A stretch of DNA of 51,484 bases from Prolixibacteraceae bacterium (GTDB lineage: Bacteria; Bacteroidota; Bacteroidia; Bacteroidales; Prolixibacteraceae): contig JALOCD010000016.1 in NCBI GenBank assembly GCA_023228025.1, positions 1 to 51,484 on the forward strand, read 5' to 3'. Positions 33,392-41,834 of the stretch are shown piece after piece. The number at the start of each line of letters is the position of its first letter. The first letter of the stretch is position 1. Below the pieces are notes generated by a model. That model was not told where the DNA came from and made no database searches. It worked only from the letters and a program-made list of their open reading frames with translations. Position numbers and translations under genes: made by a program.

Positions 33392-35503
33392 ATGAAAAAA
33401 ATCGCATCGCTGATGATTGTTATGACCTTTATCCTTAGCTCCTTCGCCCAAAAGGAGAATACGTCGTTGGGCGAAAATCCGCTGTTGAAACCCTTTACAA
33501 CACCGTTCCAGGTTCCTCCTTTCGGTGAGATAAAACTAGGGCATTTTCTTCCATCTATAGATGCCGGGATCAAAGCCAATCTTGCTGAAATTGACGCCAT
33601 TGTCAACAATCCGGCTGCACCCGATTTCAAAAATACCATTTTGGCCTATGATACTGCCGGTGACCAGCTCTCCGTTGCCACCCGCATCTTCTCCAATCTG
33701 AACGGTGCGAATACCAATCCGGCCATGCAAAAGCTGGCGCGTGAGATTACTCCTAAACTAACACGGCATCGCGATAATATATCGTTGAACCCCAAACTAT
33801 TCCAACGGGTGAAAGCCGTTTACGAAAAGAGAAACGAAATGGGGTTGGATGACCAGCAAATTAGGGTCACAGAAAAATACTACAAGGATTTTGAACGCAA
33901 CGGGGCCAACCTGTCATCCGAAAATCAAGCCAGACTTCGTCAGATCAATGAAGAGTTGTCTAAAACCGTTCTCCAATTTGGCGAAAATCTTTTGGCCGAG
34001 ACCAACAAAAATTTCAAAATGGTGGTGGACAAAAAGGAGGACCTTTCCGGGCTTCCGGCTGATGTAATTGATGCCGCTGCATTAGAGGCAAAGAAAGACA
34101 GCCTTCCGGGAAAATGGGAGTTTACCCTTGCCAAGCCAAGTATGCTGCCCTTTCTAACCTATGCCAATAACCGTCAACTTCGTGAAAAATTATACCGTGG
34201 CTATTTTATGCGCGGCGACTATGACAATCAATTCGATAACAAGGAATTGATCAAAAAGATGGTATTGTTGCGTGATGAAAAGGCCAAGTTATTGGGCTTT
34301 AAAAATTTCGCATCTTATGTTATCGCCGACAACATGGCAAAGACACCCGAAATTGTTTACCAGTTTCTGGACAAGTTATGGGTGCCCGCCCTCAAAAGGG
34401 CCAAGAAAGAACGGGCCGACCTTCAGGCAATCATTGACAAAGAGGGTGGTAAATTCAAACTGCAATCGTGGGACTGGTGGTACTATTCCGAAAAGGTCAG
34501 AAAAGGCCGATACAACCTCGAAGAGTCTGAGTTGAAGCCCTATTTCTCCCTTGACAATGTTCAGAAAGGGATGTTTTATGTGGCCAACAAACTCTACGGC
34601 ATCACCTTCGAAAAAAGGAGCGATCTTCCTGTATACCATCCTGAAGTCGTTGCCTATGAAGTGAAGGACAAGGACAAATCCCATTTGGCAGTGCTTTACA
34701 TGGACTTCCATCCCAGAGACGGTAAACGGGTGGGTGCCTGGTGTACCGGCTATGGAAGCCGTCAATACCGTAACGGCAAGAAGATTGATCCAATCATTTC
34801 CATGGTAATGAATTTCACGCGTCCTACCGGGAACGCTCCGGCCTTGCTGAGTTTCGAGGAGGTTACCACTGCCTTTCATGAATTTGGCCATGCGCTTCAC
34901 AGTGTCTTTGCTGACGGGCCTTACGATCGTACATCGAGGGATGTTCCGCGCGATTTTGTCGAGCTGCCATCACAGATCGATGAGAACTGGGCGGCCGAGC
35001 CGCAAGTTTTAAAAGCCTACGCAAAACATTATAAAACAGGTAAGGTTATTCCGGATGCACTGATTGACAAACTGGTGAAAAGCGCCCAGTTTAACCAGGG
35101 ATTTATCACAACAGAACTCCTGGCAGCATCCATTCTTGATTTGGACTACAATACTGCCGCCAACCCTGCCATTAGCGATGTGAGGGCCTTCGAGAAACAA
35201 TCCATGGAGAAAATTGGTTTGATCGATGAAATTCTTCCCCGGTACAGAAGCACCTACTTTCAGCACTCTTTCAGCGGCGGTTATACGGCTGGTTATTACG
35301 TCTACACCTGGGCAGCAGTGCTCGATGCAGACGCATTTGATGCATTCAAATCCTCGGGGGATATTTTTAATCCAGTTTGGGCGGCAAAATTCCGTGAACT
35401 GCTTACCAAATGCGGAACAGATGAAGGAATGGCCATCTATCAAAAATTTAGGGGAAAGGATCCCGATATCACACCTTTATTGAAGAAACGAGGACTTCAG
35501 TAG
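33392..35503 (+). CDS. M3 family metallopeptidase (Dcp-type), exported
   Basis: A 703-residue oligopeptidase of the thimet/peptidyl-dipeptidase family. A signal peptide (MKKIASLMIVMTFILSSFAQ) puts it in the periplasm. The zinc motif HEFGH is at residues 496-500, with the third ligand expected in ELPSQIDENWA. The helical clam-shell body includes LGFKNFASYVIADNMAKTPE and the C-terminal HSFSGGYTAGYYVYTWAAVLDADAF substrate loop. The length matches E. coli Dcp. Monocistronic. Confidence 0.94.
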   Translation: MKKIASLMIVMTFILSSFAQKENTSLGENPLLKPFTTPFQVPPFGEIKLGHFLPSIDAGIKANLAEIDAIVNNPAAPDFKNTILAYDTAGDQLSVATRIFSNLNGANTNPAMQKLAREITPKLTRHRDNISLNPKLFQRVKAVYEKRNEMGLDDQQIRVTEKYYKDFERNGANLSSENQARLRQINEELSKTVLQFGENLLAETNKNFKMVVDKKEDLSGLPADVIDAAALEAKKDSLPGKWEFTLAKPSMLPFLTYANNRQLREKLYRGYFMRGDYDNQFDNKELIKKMVLLRDEKAKLLGFKNFASYVIADNMAKTPEIVYQFLDKLWVPALKRAKKERADLQAIIDKEGGKFKLQSWDWWYYSEKVRKGRYNLEESELKPYFSLDNVQKGMFYVANKLYGITFEKRSDLPVYHPEVVAYEVKDKDKSHLAVLYMDFHPRDGKRVGAWCTGYGSRQYRNGKKIDPIISMVMNFTRPTGNAPALLSFEEVTTAFHEFGHALHSVFADGPYDRTSRDVPRDFVELPSQIDENWAAEPQVLKAYAKHYKTGKVIPDALIDKLVKSAQFNQGFITTELLAASILDLDYNTAANPAISDVRAFEKQSMEKIGLIDEILPRYRSTYFQHSFSGGYTAGYYVYTWAAVLDADAFDAFKSSGDIFNPVWAAKFRELLTKCGTDEGMAIYQKFRGKDPDITPLLKKRGLQ

Positions 35504-35515
35504 TACAAAAGTTTT

Positions 35516-35523
35516 TATCTTTG
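35516..35523 (+). promoter_or_regulatory. Putative -7 element upstream of the DUF151 gene
   Basis: TATCTTTG matches TAnnTTTG and lies just after the M3 peptidase stop codon. No -33 match is present, and the leader to the next gene would be about 180 nt and contain the inverted repeat. Confidence 0.3.
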
Positions 35524-35531
35524 TAAAGGAG

Positions 35532-35650
35532 ATGATGATCATCATATGTCGTCTCTTGATTTCATGTCTTAGTGACACCTTAGTGTCTTAGTGGCAGAAA
35601 AATTTATAGCCACCAAGGCACTAAGACACAAAGGTTTCACTAAGGTGAAA
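35532..35650. repeat. Palindrome and inverted repeat of the CTTAGTGTCTTAGTGGC family
   Basis: ATGATGATCATCAT (35532-35545) is a perfect palindrome. GTCTTAGTGACACCTTAGTG (35566 onward) has its diverged complement at 35609-35644 (GCCACCAAGGCACTAAGAC), forming an imperfect hairpin ahead of the DUF151 gene. Confidence 0.7.
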
Positions 35651-35699
35651 AAAAATCATCGCCTATTTTAGGCGGCAATTATTTAATTCGGCTTTTCGT

Positions 35700-36302
35700 G
35701 TGAAAAAAATCAGATTGAAAATTCTCGGGCTCTCCTACAGTCAGGATCAGTCGGGCGCCTATGCCCTCGTTCTGGCAGAAACTGATGGGAACAGACGCAT
35801 TCCCATCATCATTGGAGCCGTTGAAGCTCAAGCCATTGCCATCAATCTGGAGGGTTTAAAACCCCCACGCCCGCTGACGCACGACCTTTTTACCACCGTC
35901 CTCTCTACCTTCGACATAAAGATCACCGAAGTCTTTATCCATGCTTTTGAAGAGGGAATTTTTTATGCCGAAATGAAACTCTCGGGAGAGAAGGGAAATT
36001 TCAACATCGACTCCAGAACATCCGATGCCATTGCCCTTGCCTTGCGTTGCAACTGCCCCATCTATACCACCGAAGAAGTAATGGGTCAAACCGGTATTCT
36101 CATCGATTTTGAAGACAAAGCGGAGGAGGAAGCTTTGGAAGATGAGATGGACGAACATTCCGTATACGATGAATTTACCCTCGATGAATTGAATGAGATG
36201 CTCGAAAAAGCTGTTCTGGACGAAGAGTACGAAAAAGCCTCTGTCATCAGGGATGAAATCAGCAAAAGAGGCGATCCCAACAAGGAATTAACCGAAGAAT
36301 AA
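35700..36302 (+). CDS. DUF151 bifunctional nuclease-type protein with UVR motif
   Basis: A 200-residue protein. Residues 1-135 form the DUF151 (BFN) domain: LVLAETDGNRRIPIIIGAVEAQAIAI and the IDSRTSDAIALALRCNCPIY block are diagnostic. Residues about 155-195 (FTLDELNEMLEKAVLDEEYEKASVIRDEI) form a UvrB/UvrC-type helical hairpin motif. Plant and mycobacterial relatives show RNase and DNase activity; the bacterial role is unsettled. It starts with GTG, fixed by homology. thyA begins 7 bp later, so they form an operon. Confidence 0.88.
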   Translation: MKKIRLKILGLSYSQDQSGAYALVLAETDGNRRIPIIIGAVEAQAIAINLEGLKPPRPLTHDLFTTVLSTFDIKITEVFIHAFEEGIFYAEMKLSGEKGNFNIDSRTSDAIALALRCNCPIYTTEEVMGQTGILIDFEDKAEEEALEDEMDEHSVYDEFTLDELNEMLEKAVLDEEYEKASVIRDEISKRGDPNKELTEE

Positions 36303-36309
36303 AAATCAC

Positions 36310-37104
36310 ATGCGACAATATCTCAACCTTTTAGCTCACCTGATGGAATCCGGAAATGAGCGGTCAGACCGCACCGGTACCGGTACTTTGAGCCAGTTTG
36401 GCTACCAGATGCGGTTCAACCTTGCGGAGGGCTTTCCGGTCGTAACAACCAAAAAGCTCCACCTGAAATCGATCATACACGAGTTGTTGTGGTTCCTCAA
36501 AGGTGATACCAATGTCAAATATTTGCAGGACAATGGTGTGAAAATCTGGAACGAATGGGCCGGCGAAGATGGAGAGCTTGGCCCTGTTTACGGGCACCAA
36601 TGGCGTTCGTGGTCAGCCCCGGATGGCAGGGAAATTGACCAAATCTCACGACTGATCGAACAGATCAAAAGCAATCCCTTATCCCGCAGGCTGATCGTGA
36701 GTGCTTGGAATGTTGGAGACTTAGACAAGATGAAACTTCCACCATGTCACCTGCTATTCCAATTTTATGTCAACGACGGAAAGCTTTCGTGCCAGTTGTA
36801 CCAGCGAAGCGCAGATGTATTTTTGGGGGTTCCCTTCAACATTGCCTCTTATGCCCTGCTCACCCTGATGGTGGCCCAGGTAACCGGACTCCAGCCCGGG
36901 GATTTTGTCCATACTTTCGGTGATGCCCATATCTACAACAACCATCTGGACCAAGTCAGGCTTCAGCTCTCCCGGGAGCCCTTTCCCCTCCCTCAAATGA
37001 AGATCAATCCGGAGGTGAAAAGTATTTTTGATTTCAAGTTTGAAGATTTCGAACTGGTCGGTTACCAATCCCATCCGCACATTAAGGGGGAAGTGTCGGT
37101 GTGA
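36310..37104 (+). CDS. thyA: Thymidylate synthase
   Basis: Makes dTMP from dUMP with methylenetetrahydrofolate. At 264 residues it matches the E. coli enzyme in length. The nucleophile is Cys146 in KLPPCHLLFQFYV; SNPLSRRLIVSAWNVGDLD and SCQLYQRSADVFLGVPFNIASYALL are intact, and the C-terminus ends HIKGEVSV. It lies between the DUF151 gene and folA, a sensible pairing because thymidylate synthesis produces dihydrofolate. Confidence 0.98.
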   Translation: MRQYLNLLAHLMESGNERSDRTGTGTLSQFGYQMRFNLAEGFPVVTTKKLHLKSIIHELLWFLKGDTNVKYLQDNGVKIWNEWAGEDGELGPVYGHQWRSWSAPDGREIDQISRLIEQIKSNPLSRRLIVSAWNVGDLDKMKLPPCHLLFQFYVNDGKLSCQLYQRSADVFLGVPFNIASYALLTLMVAQVTGLQPGDFVHTFGDAHIYNNHLDQVRLQLSREPFPLPQMKINPEVKSIFDFKFEDFELVGYQSHPHIKGEVSV

Positions 37105-37109
37105 AAGAT

Positions 37110-37225
37110 GAAATATATGGTAATAGATAGAAATAAATGGAAATATGTGATTTGCAGGATAGAATATTTCTGTACGTCCCCAATTATTTCAAACTATTTC
37201 CACTTATTTCCATTGTATTTCAATA
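37110..37225. repeat. Imperfect inverted repeat of GGAAATAA-type units between thyA and folA
   Basis: ATAGAAATAAATGGAAATAT (about 37125) is complementary, with mismatches, to TATTTCCACTTATTTCCATT (about 37195). It looks like another simple-repeat phrase present in both orientations. Confidence 0.55.
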
Positions 37226-37255
37226 ACATGCAATTTGAAAAAAAAATAAGCTAAC

Positions 37256-37750
37256 ATGGTACATCCAAATATCTCCATCATCGTTGCCATAGCGCAGAAT
37301 TTCGCCATCGGCCTGAACAACGATTTACTTTTTCATCTGCCCGATGATCTGAAACGGTTTAAAAAAATCACTACCGGGAAGGCGCTCATCATGGGCAAGC
37401 GGACCTTTTACTCCCTCCCCAAAGCCCCGCTTCCCAACCGCCGAAACATTGTGATAACGGATATCCCGGGAGAAACATTCGCGGGATGTGAATCCGTCAA
37501 TTCTATCGAAGAGGCCGTAGAATTGGTCCGGAACGAACCCGAGGCATTTATCATCGGAGGGGGCATGATTTACCGTCAGTTTTATCCATTGGCAGGAAAG
37601 CTCTACCTGACGCTGGTGCACAAGGATCTGGAGGCGGATACCTTCTTCCCTTCAATCGATTTCGAAGAGTGGAGCGAGACAGCCAGGGAAGATCTCTTCG
37701 ATGAGAAGAATGGATTTAGCTATTCTTATCTGGATCTGGTGAGGAAATGA
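37256..37750 (+). CDS. folA: Dihydrofolate reductase
   Basis: Reduces dihydrofolate to tetrahydrofolate with NADPH. The 164 residues show ISIIVAIAQNFAIGLNNDLLFHLPDDLKRFKKIT with the catalytic acidic residue, ALIMGKRTFYSLP, AFIIGGGMIYRQFYP and the C-terminal ADTFFPSIDFEEW. It follows thyA after 150 bp of repeat-like sequence. Confidence 0.97.
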   Translation: MVHPNISIIVAIAQNFAIGLNNDLLFHLPDDLKRFKKITTGKALIMGKRTFYSLPKAPLPNRRNIVITDIPGETFAGCESVNSIEEAVELVRNEPEAFIIGGGMIYRQFYPLAGKLYLTLVHKDLEADTFFPSIDFEEWSETAREDLFDEKNGFSYSYLDLVRK

Positions 37751-37830
37751 CCTAATGACGGAAATGACCGAATGACGGAAATGACGGAGGGCTGGAAGAC
37801 GGGGACGACTAGGACGAGTGGACGAATTTG
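37751..37830. repeat. Nonamer-type degenerate repeat after folA
   Basis: ATGACGGAA and GACTAGGAC type 9-bp units begin at the folA stop codon. Same family as the arrays at 29455. Confidence 0.65.
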
Positions 37831-37934
37831 AATCGATTTCTGAGCGTGGTTGACGGGTAAAAATCATGTGAAAATGCGAAAATTAGCAGTTGCTCAATCC
37901 AAAATTTCCCGACCACAATCTTGATCCTTATCGG

Positions 37935-38076
37935 ATCCTACCCCGGAGGGGTTTAATGTTAATAGCCCGGGGTTAAGCGACGCAGGAGCGACACCCCGGA
38001 TAAATGATTCCCGAATGAGCACCGTCCGCGGTAGTCTATTGAAAAGTGGGATTTGATCGTTTCGGACGGAAGGAGC
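37935..38076 (+). repeat. Three-hairpin interspersed repeat, copy E
   Basis: The first hairpin is ACCCC-GGA-GGGGT (37940-37952), the second CCCGGGGT/ACCCCGG (37966-37973 with 37993-37999), and the third CCGTCCG/CGGACGG (38022-38028 with 38063-38069). The last shares the covariant C-G pair with copy B. Confidence 0.85.
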
Positions 38077-38126
38077 AAATATTGATAAATGAGAAAATTT
38101 TGGCCACACTTTCATTACGAACGACT

Positions 38127-38177
38127 CTTGTTCCATTTTCACATTTTCACATTTCCCAATTTTCACATTTTCACATT
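38127..38177. repeat. Octamer array (TTTTCACA) next to the ppa stop
   Basis: Tandem ATTTTCAC units run up to the ppa stop codon on the plus strand. With copy E they form another array plus hairpin-unit composite in the gap between folA and ppa. Confidence 0.75.
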
Positions 38178-38181
38178 TATC

Positions 38182-38856
38182 TCAGTCATCCAAAACCAGC
38201 ATCTTTCCCAGATTATCGAACCGGTTGCTGTAATCCTGGATGGAGGTCTTGATTACTTCCAGCGCCTCTTCCCGATCGTAAACTGCCTCAATTACGGTAT
38301 TCCCCTCTTCCCCGGGGATGTCCTTGTAGGTCAAAAAGTAGTGGCGCAAGCGGGTGATAATGCCCTCCGGCACATCTTTCAGGGAGGTAAAACTTCCATA
38401 AACAAAGTCGTTGTTCAGGACAGCTATAATTTTATCGTCGGCTTCATCCCCGTCGATCATTCGAAGGCCTCCGATGGGTTTGGCAGTAACCAGGATATCA
38501 CCGTGGTGAATTGATTTTTCGGTCAGGACCACGATATCAATTGGGTCGCCATCACCCTTGATTCCTTTTTTGCCCGTTTTTTTGGAGCACAAATCTCCAA
38601 CCAATTTCCCGCAATAGGTTTGAGGGATAAATCCATACAAAGCGGGACAAACATTGGAATATTGCTGAGGCCTGTCAATTTTGAGGTAACCGGAGTCTTT
38701 GTCAACTTCATATTTCACCGTGTCGGTTGGCACCACCTCAATGAAAGCTGTTACCTTTTCGGGTGCATGATCACCAATGTGAATGCCGTGCCAGGGGTGC
38801 GACTTGTAACGCAACCCCATCAATCGTCCGATCGGATCTGAAAATTTGTCTGCCAT
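38182..38856 (-). CDS. ppa: Family I inorganic pyrophosphatase
   Basis: Soluble enzyme that hydrolyses pyrophosphate and so drives biosynthesis. The 224-residue product has the metal signature GDGDPIDIVVLTE, the substrate block VKYEVDKDSGYLKIDRP, and DKIIAVLNND. It is slightly longer than the E. coli enzyme, with an N-terminal extension (FSDPIGRLMGLRYKSHPWHG) typical of Bacteroidota. Monocistronic; it marks the left border of the AT-rich accessory island. Confidence 0.94.
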   Translation of the reverse strand: MADKFSDPIGRLMGLRYKSHPWHGIHIGDHAPEKVTAFIEVVPTDTVKYEVDKDSGYLKIDRPQQYSNVCPALYGFIPQTYCGKLVGDLCSKKTGKKGIKGDGDPIDIVVLTEKSIHHGDILVTAKPIGGLRMIDGDEADDKIIAVLNNDFVYGSFTSLKDVPEGIITRLRHYFLTYKDIPGEEGNTVIEAVYDREEALEVIKTSIQDYSNRFDNLGKMLVLDD

Positions 38857-38919
38857 TGTACTAATTTTTTAAACTTATTACAATTATAACCATATTTCGG
38901 TTTAATTGCAAACCACGCT

Positions 38920-39264
38920 CCCCCTCGTTTGAGCGAAGCGGTAACGAGGGGTTTAAGACTATTCGTCTGCGACGACATGCCATTATCTACATTTTTAAGC
39001 CACGTAAAAAACCTGTCATCAGGAAGGGTTCCAGAGTCTAGCAAATCAAGCTCCCCCTCGTTTGAGCGAAACGGTAACGAGGGGGTCATGACCTATCATC
39101 TGCGATGACAAACCACTCATCTAAATTTTATTTTAACGCAAAAATTTGTCCTAAGGAAAGCTGTCTACCAAACTAGATGAATTAGGTTGTTCATCAGGTA
39201 TTTGTTTTCTATTACAAACGAGTAGCGGGAGCCCCTCGTTACCGCTTCGCTAAAACGAGGGGGA
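38920..39264. repeat. Three REP-type palindromes (two direct, one inverted)
   Basis: CCCCTCGTT...AACGAGGGG palindromes of about 32 bp with the inner GAGCGAAGC occur at 38920-38951, 39053-39085 and, reversed, at 39232-39263. The first two share the downstream phrase TCTGCGACGACA/TCTGCGATGACA. They fill the gap between ppa and the next gene. Confidence 0.85.
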
Positions 39265-39279
39265 ACAGTTTGAACCCAT

Positions 39280-39852
39280 TTACTTCGCTGGAGAAATTGG
39301 TAAATTCAAATCATCAATACAATTTATTATATTTGAAATTGCATTTACATTTTTTTTTCTAATTTCGAAATCTCCCTTTGTATTGTCCTCATAGTTAATC
39401 CTAATCTTACTAATTGGTGTAGTTTTAAATGTTGTCCATTGCCTATCATTTATGAGGTAATACTTCCAATGTGTTATACCATCCTTATTATCAGTTCCTT
39501 CACTTGTAGGTTTAAAAAATTGAATAACTTCATCAGTATTAAGCAAAATTTCTAATGATGAATAATCTCCAGTTTGATCAGCATTATCTGAATTATCTAA
39601 CAAGAATAATATAAGATGCTTTCCATTAACATAAACCGCACTAGCTGTTAATCTAGTGTTTTTTAAATTGGTATTCAATACAGTTGCTCCTATATAAATT
39701 TGTTTCTCGACAAATAGTGTTTCAGGCATTGTTTTGACAATCCTTTTTTTAGAAAATGCATCAATTTTATTTTCAGCATATTTACAATTTTTGTCTCGAG
39801 CAAATAAATTGAACGATAATGTCAAAATCATTAAGAATACTAGATTTTTCAT
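39280..39852 (-). CDS. Hypothetical secreted protein
   Basis: A 190-residue protein with a clear signal peptide (MKNLVFLMILTLSFNLFA). The mature part is beta-rich and ends after a short helical stretch with one Cys (NAISNIINCIDD); another Cys (KNCKYAENK) lies just after cleavage, so a disulfide is possible. I recognise no family. Base composition is clearly more AT-rich than that of flanking housekeeping genes, and it lies between REP palindromes and a MITE-like element, which suggests horizontal origin. Confidence 0.6.
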   Translation of the reverse strand: MKNLVFLMILTLSFNLFARDKNCKYAENKIDAFSKKRIVKTMPETLFVEKQIYIGATVLNTNLKNTRLTASAVYVNGKHLILFLLDNSDNADQTGDYSSLEILLNTDEVIQFFKPTSEGTDNKDGITHWKYYLINDRQWTTFKTTPISKIRINYEDNTKGDFEIRKKNVNAISNIINCIDDLNLPISPAK

Positions 39853-40058
39853 TTTTTTAAGAATTAAGGTTAGTTGATAATTAATATTGTGGTAAAAATT
39901 TTCTATGATAAACGATTATTTCAGTGTATTTGTGCCTGATACGCAATATCATAACATTATTACAACACACAAAAATATTAAATTTTTGGTAATTGCCTAT
40001 ATATGAGCATGAAGGCAAAAAGTGTTATTTAACATGTTTGTGATTGTCAATTAGTTTT

Positions 40059-40265
40059 ATTGGTATAAGCGCTTAAGCCGCCCATTTTTAATGATTGATT
40101 TACAGTTATTTATATATTATAGCAAACGATTTATATGGGTCTATTAGCAAATCATCTCTGTTTTACAATTAAATTTCAAATAATTATTCTGATAAATGGC
40201 AGTATTACAAGCATTTAATAATGAGTAAGAAAATATATTTGGGCGGTCTATGCGCTTATACCAAT
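40059..40265. mobile_element. MITE-like element, 207 bp, with 26-bp terminal inverted repeats
   Basis: The left end is ATTGGTATAAGCGCTTAAGC plus CGCCCA (40059-40084). The right end (40240-40265) is its complement with about 4 mismatches in the middle. AGTTTT stands directly outside both ends (40053-40058 and 40266-40271), as a 6-bp target-site duplication would. The interior has no ORF, so it would need a transposase in trans. The rest of the gap 39853-40358 is AT-rich with nothing else recognisable. Confidence 0.75.
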
Positions 40266-40358
40266 AGTTTTAATTCTAAACTTTAGACGCAACATGCTTT
40301 ACTAGTTGAGAGAAATGGAAAAATTAAAAACTGGAAAAATAATCCCAATTATTTGAAA

Positions 40359-40787
40359 TCATTTTGAACACTTTGAACCCGGGGTTGGTTTCTGCTTATA
40401 AATCAGGCTAATTTCTGCCAGCTCAAGACCAATTTGATGAATTCCCCTCAATATCTTTTCTGTTTGCGTTTCGGATGGTTTTTTATGCCCGGTTACATAT
40501 TGTGACAACAAGGTAGCATTCATCCCAATTCTATCGGCGAGTAATTTTGAGTTGATGACTTTATAATATTGGAAAAACTGTCTGAAATCGAGCTCAAACT
40601 TTAGATTTTCGTGAGCGATATTGATTTCTTGATCTTCGTAATAAAGATTGGCTGCTTCATAAGCATTGTTAATCAAATCCGCAACACTCTTTCCCGTAGT
40701 ATAAATTGGATAATCAACAGAATAGGCAGAAAAACCAGTATCCGTTTTTTCTATAATCATTCTAATCTTTTTCCTGATCGTCTTCAT
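40359..40787 (-). CDS. hicB: HicB-family antitoxin with C-terminal DNA-binding domain
   Basis: A 142-residue protein. Residues 5-55 form the HicB-type partial RNase H fold (RMIIEKTDTGFSAYSVDYPIYTTGKSVADLINNAYEAANLYYED). Residues about 75-130 are a helix-turn-helix (SKLLADRIGMNATLLSQYVTGHKKPSETQTEKILRGI). HicB neutralises the mRNA-cleaving toxin HicA and represses the operon. The expected hicA is missing: only eight codons resembling its start are left just upstream. It is in the AT-rich island, near a MITE-like element and a transposase. Confidence 0.8.
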   Translation of the reverse strand: MKTIRKKIRMIIEKTDTGFSAYSVDYPIYTTGKSVADLINNAYEAANLYYEDQEINIAHENLKFELDFRQFFQYYKVINSKLLADRIGMNATLLSQYVTGHKKPSETQTEKILRGIHQIGLELAEISLIYKQKPTPGSKCSK

Positions 40788-40812
40788 TTCGATACAATTC
40801 AGAACACTTCAT
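40762..40812 (-). pseudogene. Possible hicA remnant (first eight codons)
   Basis: A 16-codon frame starts MKCSELYR, which resembles the usual start of HicA toxins (MKSSEL-like), then runs out of register into the hicB start. The hicB ATG lies directly after the eighth codon. This fits an internal deletion that removed the rest of hicA. Eight residues are weak evidence. Confidence 0.3.
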
Positions 40813-41004
40813 TAAGATTTGTTCAAGACAAAGGTAAATAATTATTTACTTTAATCCACGAGTAAGAAGGTTTGTAACAAGCTTCTTCTACATTGTCCTA
40901 AACTAACTTTCAGACCCCTACCCTTTCCAATCGAAACATCAGCATTGAACCGTTTTGTCGGTGCCAAATGACTGCCTTTGCTGATGGATCAATTGATAAA
41001 TTCA

Positions 41005-41297
41005 GGTTAATCCCCATACGGGGAAACATGAATTTTGGATATATCCTTCTATTGACATTGATGCCCTACGGGCAAAGCGTTTGAAAATGAAAAGGTATTT
41101 TGTGGTTTTTTTATAGTAAACCAAAATTTGCTCATTACCTATTTCTTACCTCTATTTTTTGTCCGCAGGTCGGTAGATTGTAAAGAGGTTTGGGCTTCTT
41201 CCGGGGATTTCTTGCCTATTTTGTTTGCCCGTAGGGCATCAATGTCAATAGAAAAACGGATAAGGTAGAATGCCAATTCCCCGTATGGGGATTAACC
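41005..41297. repeat. Inverted pair of double-hairpin REP units beside the transposase
   Basis: The left arm has TCCCC-ATAC-GGGGA (41005-41025) and GCCC-TAC-GGGC within a 28-bp block (41049-41076). The right arm carries exact complements at 41277-41297 (21 bp) and 41224-41251 (28 bp), with diverged spacer between. The arms enclose 147 bp without an ORF. Such paired REP units typically flank Y1 REP-associated transposase genes, and one begins 42 bp further on. Confidence 0.85.
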
Positions 41298-41338
41298 AAA
41301 ACAAAACGAGCCTTACTAATTAGCTCACTAACAAATAT

Positions 41339-41800
41339 TTATTGAATATCCTTCAAAATATATTTGGGATCGTAATCAACCTCAAATAGCCTGAGAAAAT
41401 GCTGATACTCCTCACTAAATGTCTGTTTATAATGATGGATTTCCTGATTCTGGATATACTGAACCAATGATGAAATCTGAGATTTCCCATAACTAAATCC
41501 CCCAAATCCTTCCTGCCACGAGAACCTTCCAGAGCACAATTTCTCATTGTTAATCCATATTGAAGAGCTTCTTTTCAGATAATACATCAATTCGGATGGC
41601 GACTGTCTTGGATTCATGCTCACCAACAGGTGCAAATGATTAGCAACACCGTTAATGGCAAACAAATGATGTTGCTGTTGAACAACAATTCCATTCATGT
41701 ATTGATAAAGGGACTCTTTCCATTCAGGTTGAATCAATGAGATTCTGTTTTGTACAGCAAAAACATAATGAATATACAATTGACAATAAGTGTTCGCCAT
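41339..41800 (-). mobile_element. Y1 transposase of IS200/RAYT type
   Basis: A 153-residue HUH single-strand transposase. The HUH pair is in NHLHLLV (His55 and His57), and the catalytic tyrosine is Tyr115 in ISSLVQYIQNQEIHHYKQTF; WQEGFGGFSYGKSQ is also typical. Enzymes of this class cut single-stranded DNA at hairpins. The palindrome pair at 41005-41297 on its 3' side, with no matching IS left end, fits a REP-associated tyrosine transposase better than a free IS200. The frame looks complete and may be active. Confidence 0.85.
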
Positions 41801-41834
41801 TTTCTCCCAAATTTTGTAAATATTGAACTAATTT

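Noticed and set aside
40611..40841. 76-codon plus-strand ORF opposite hicB
   Set aside because: Shadow of hicB in another frame without family likeness.
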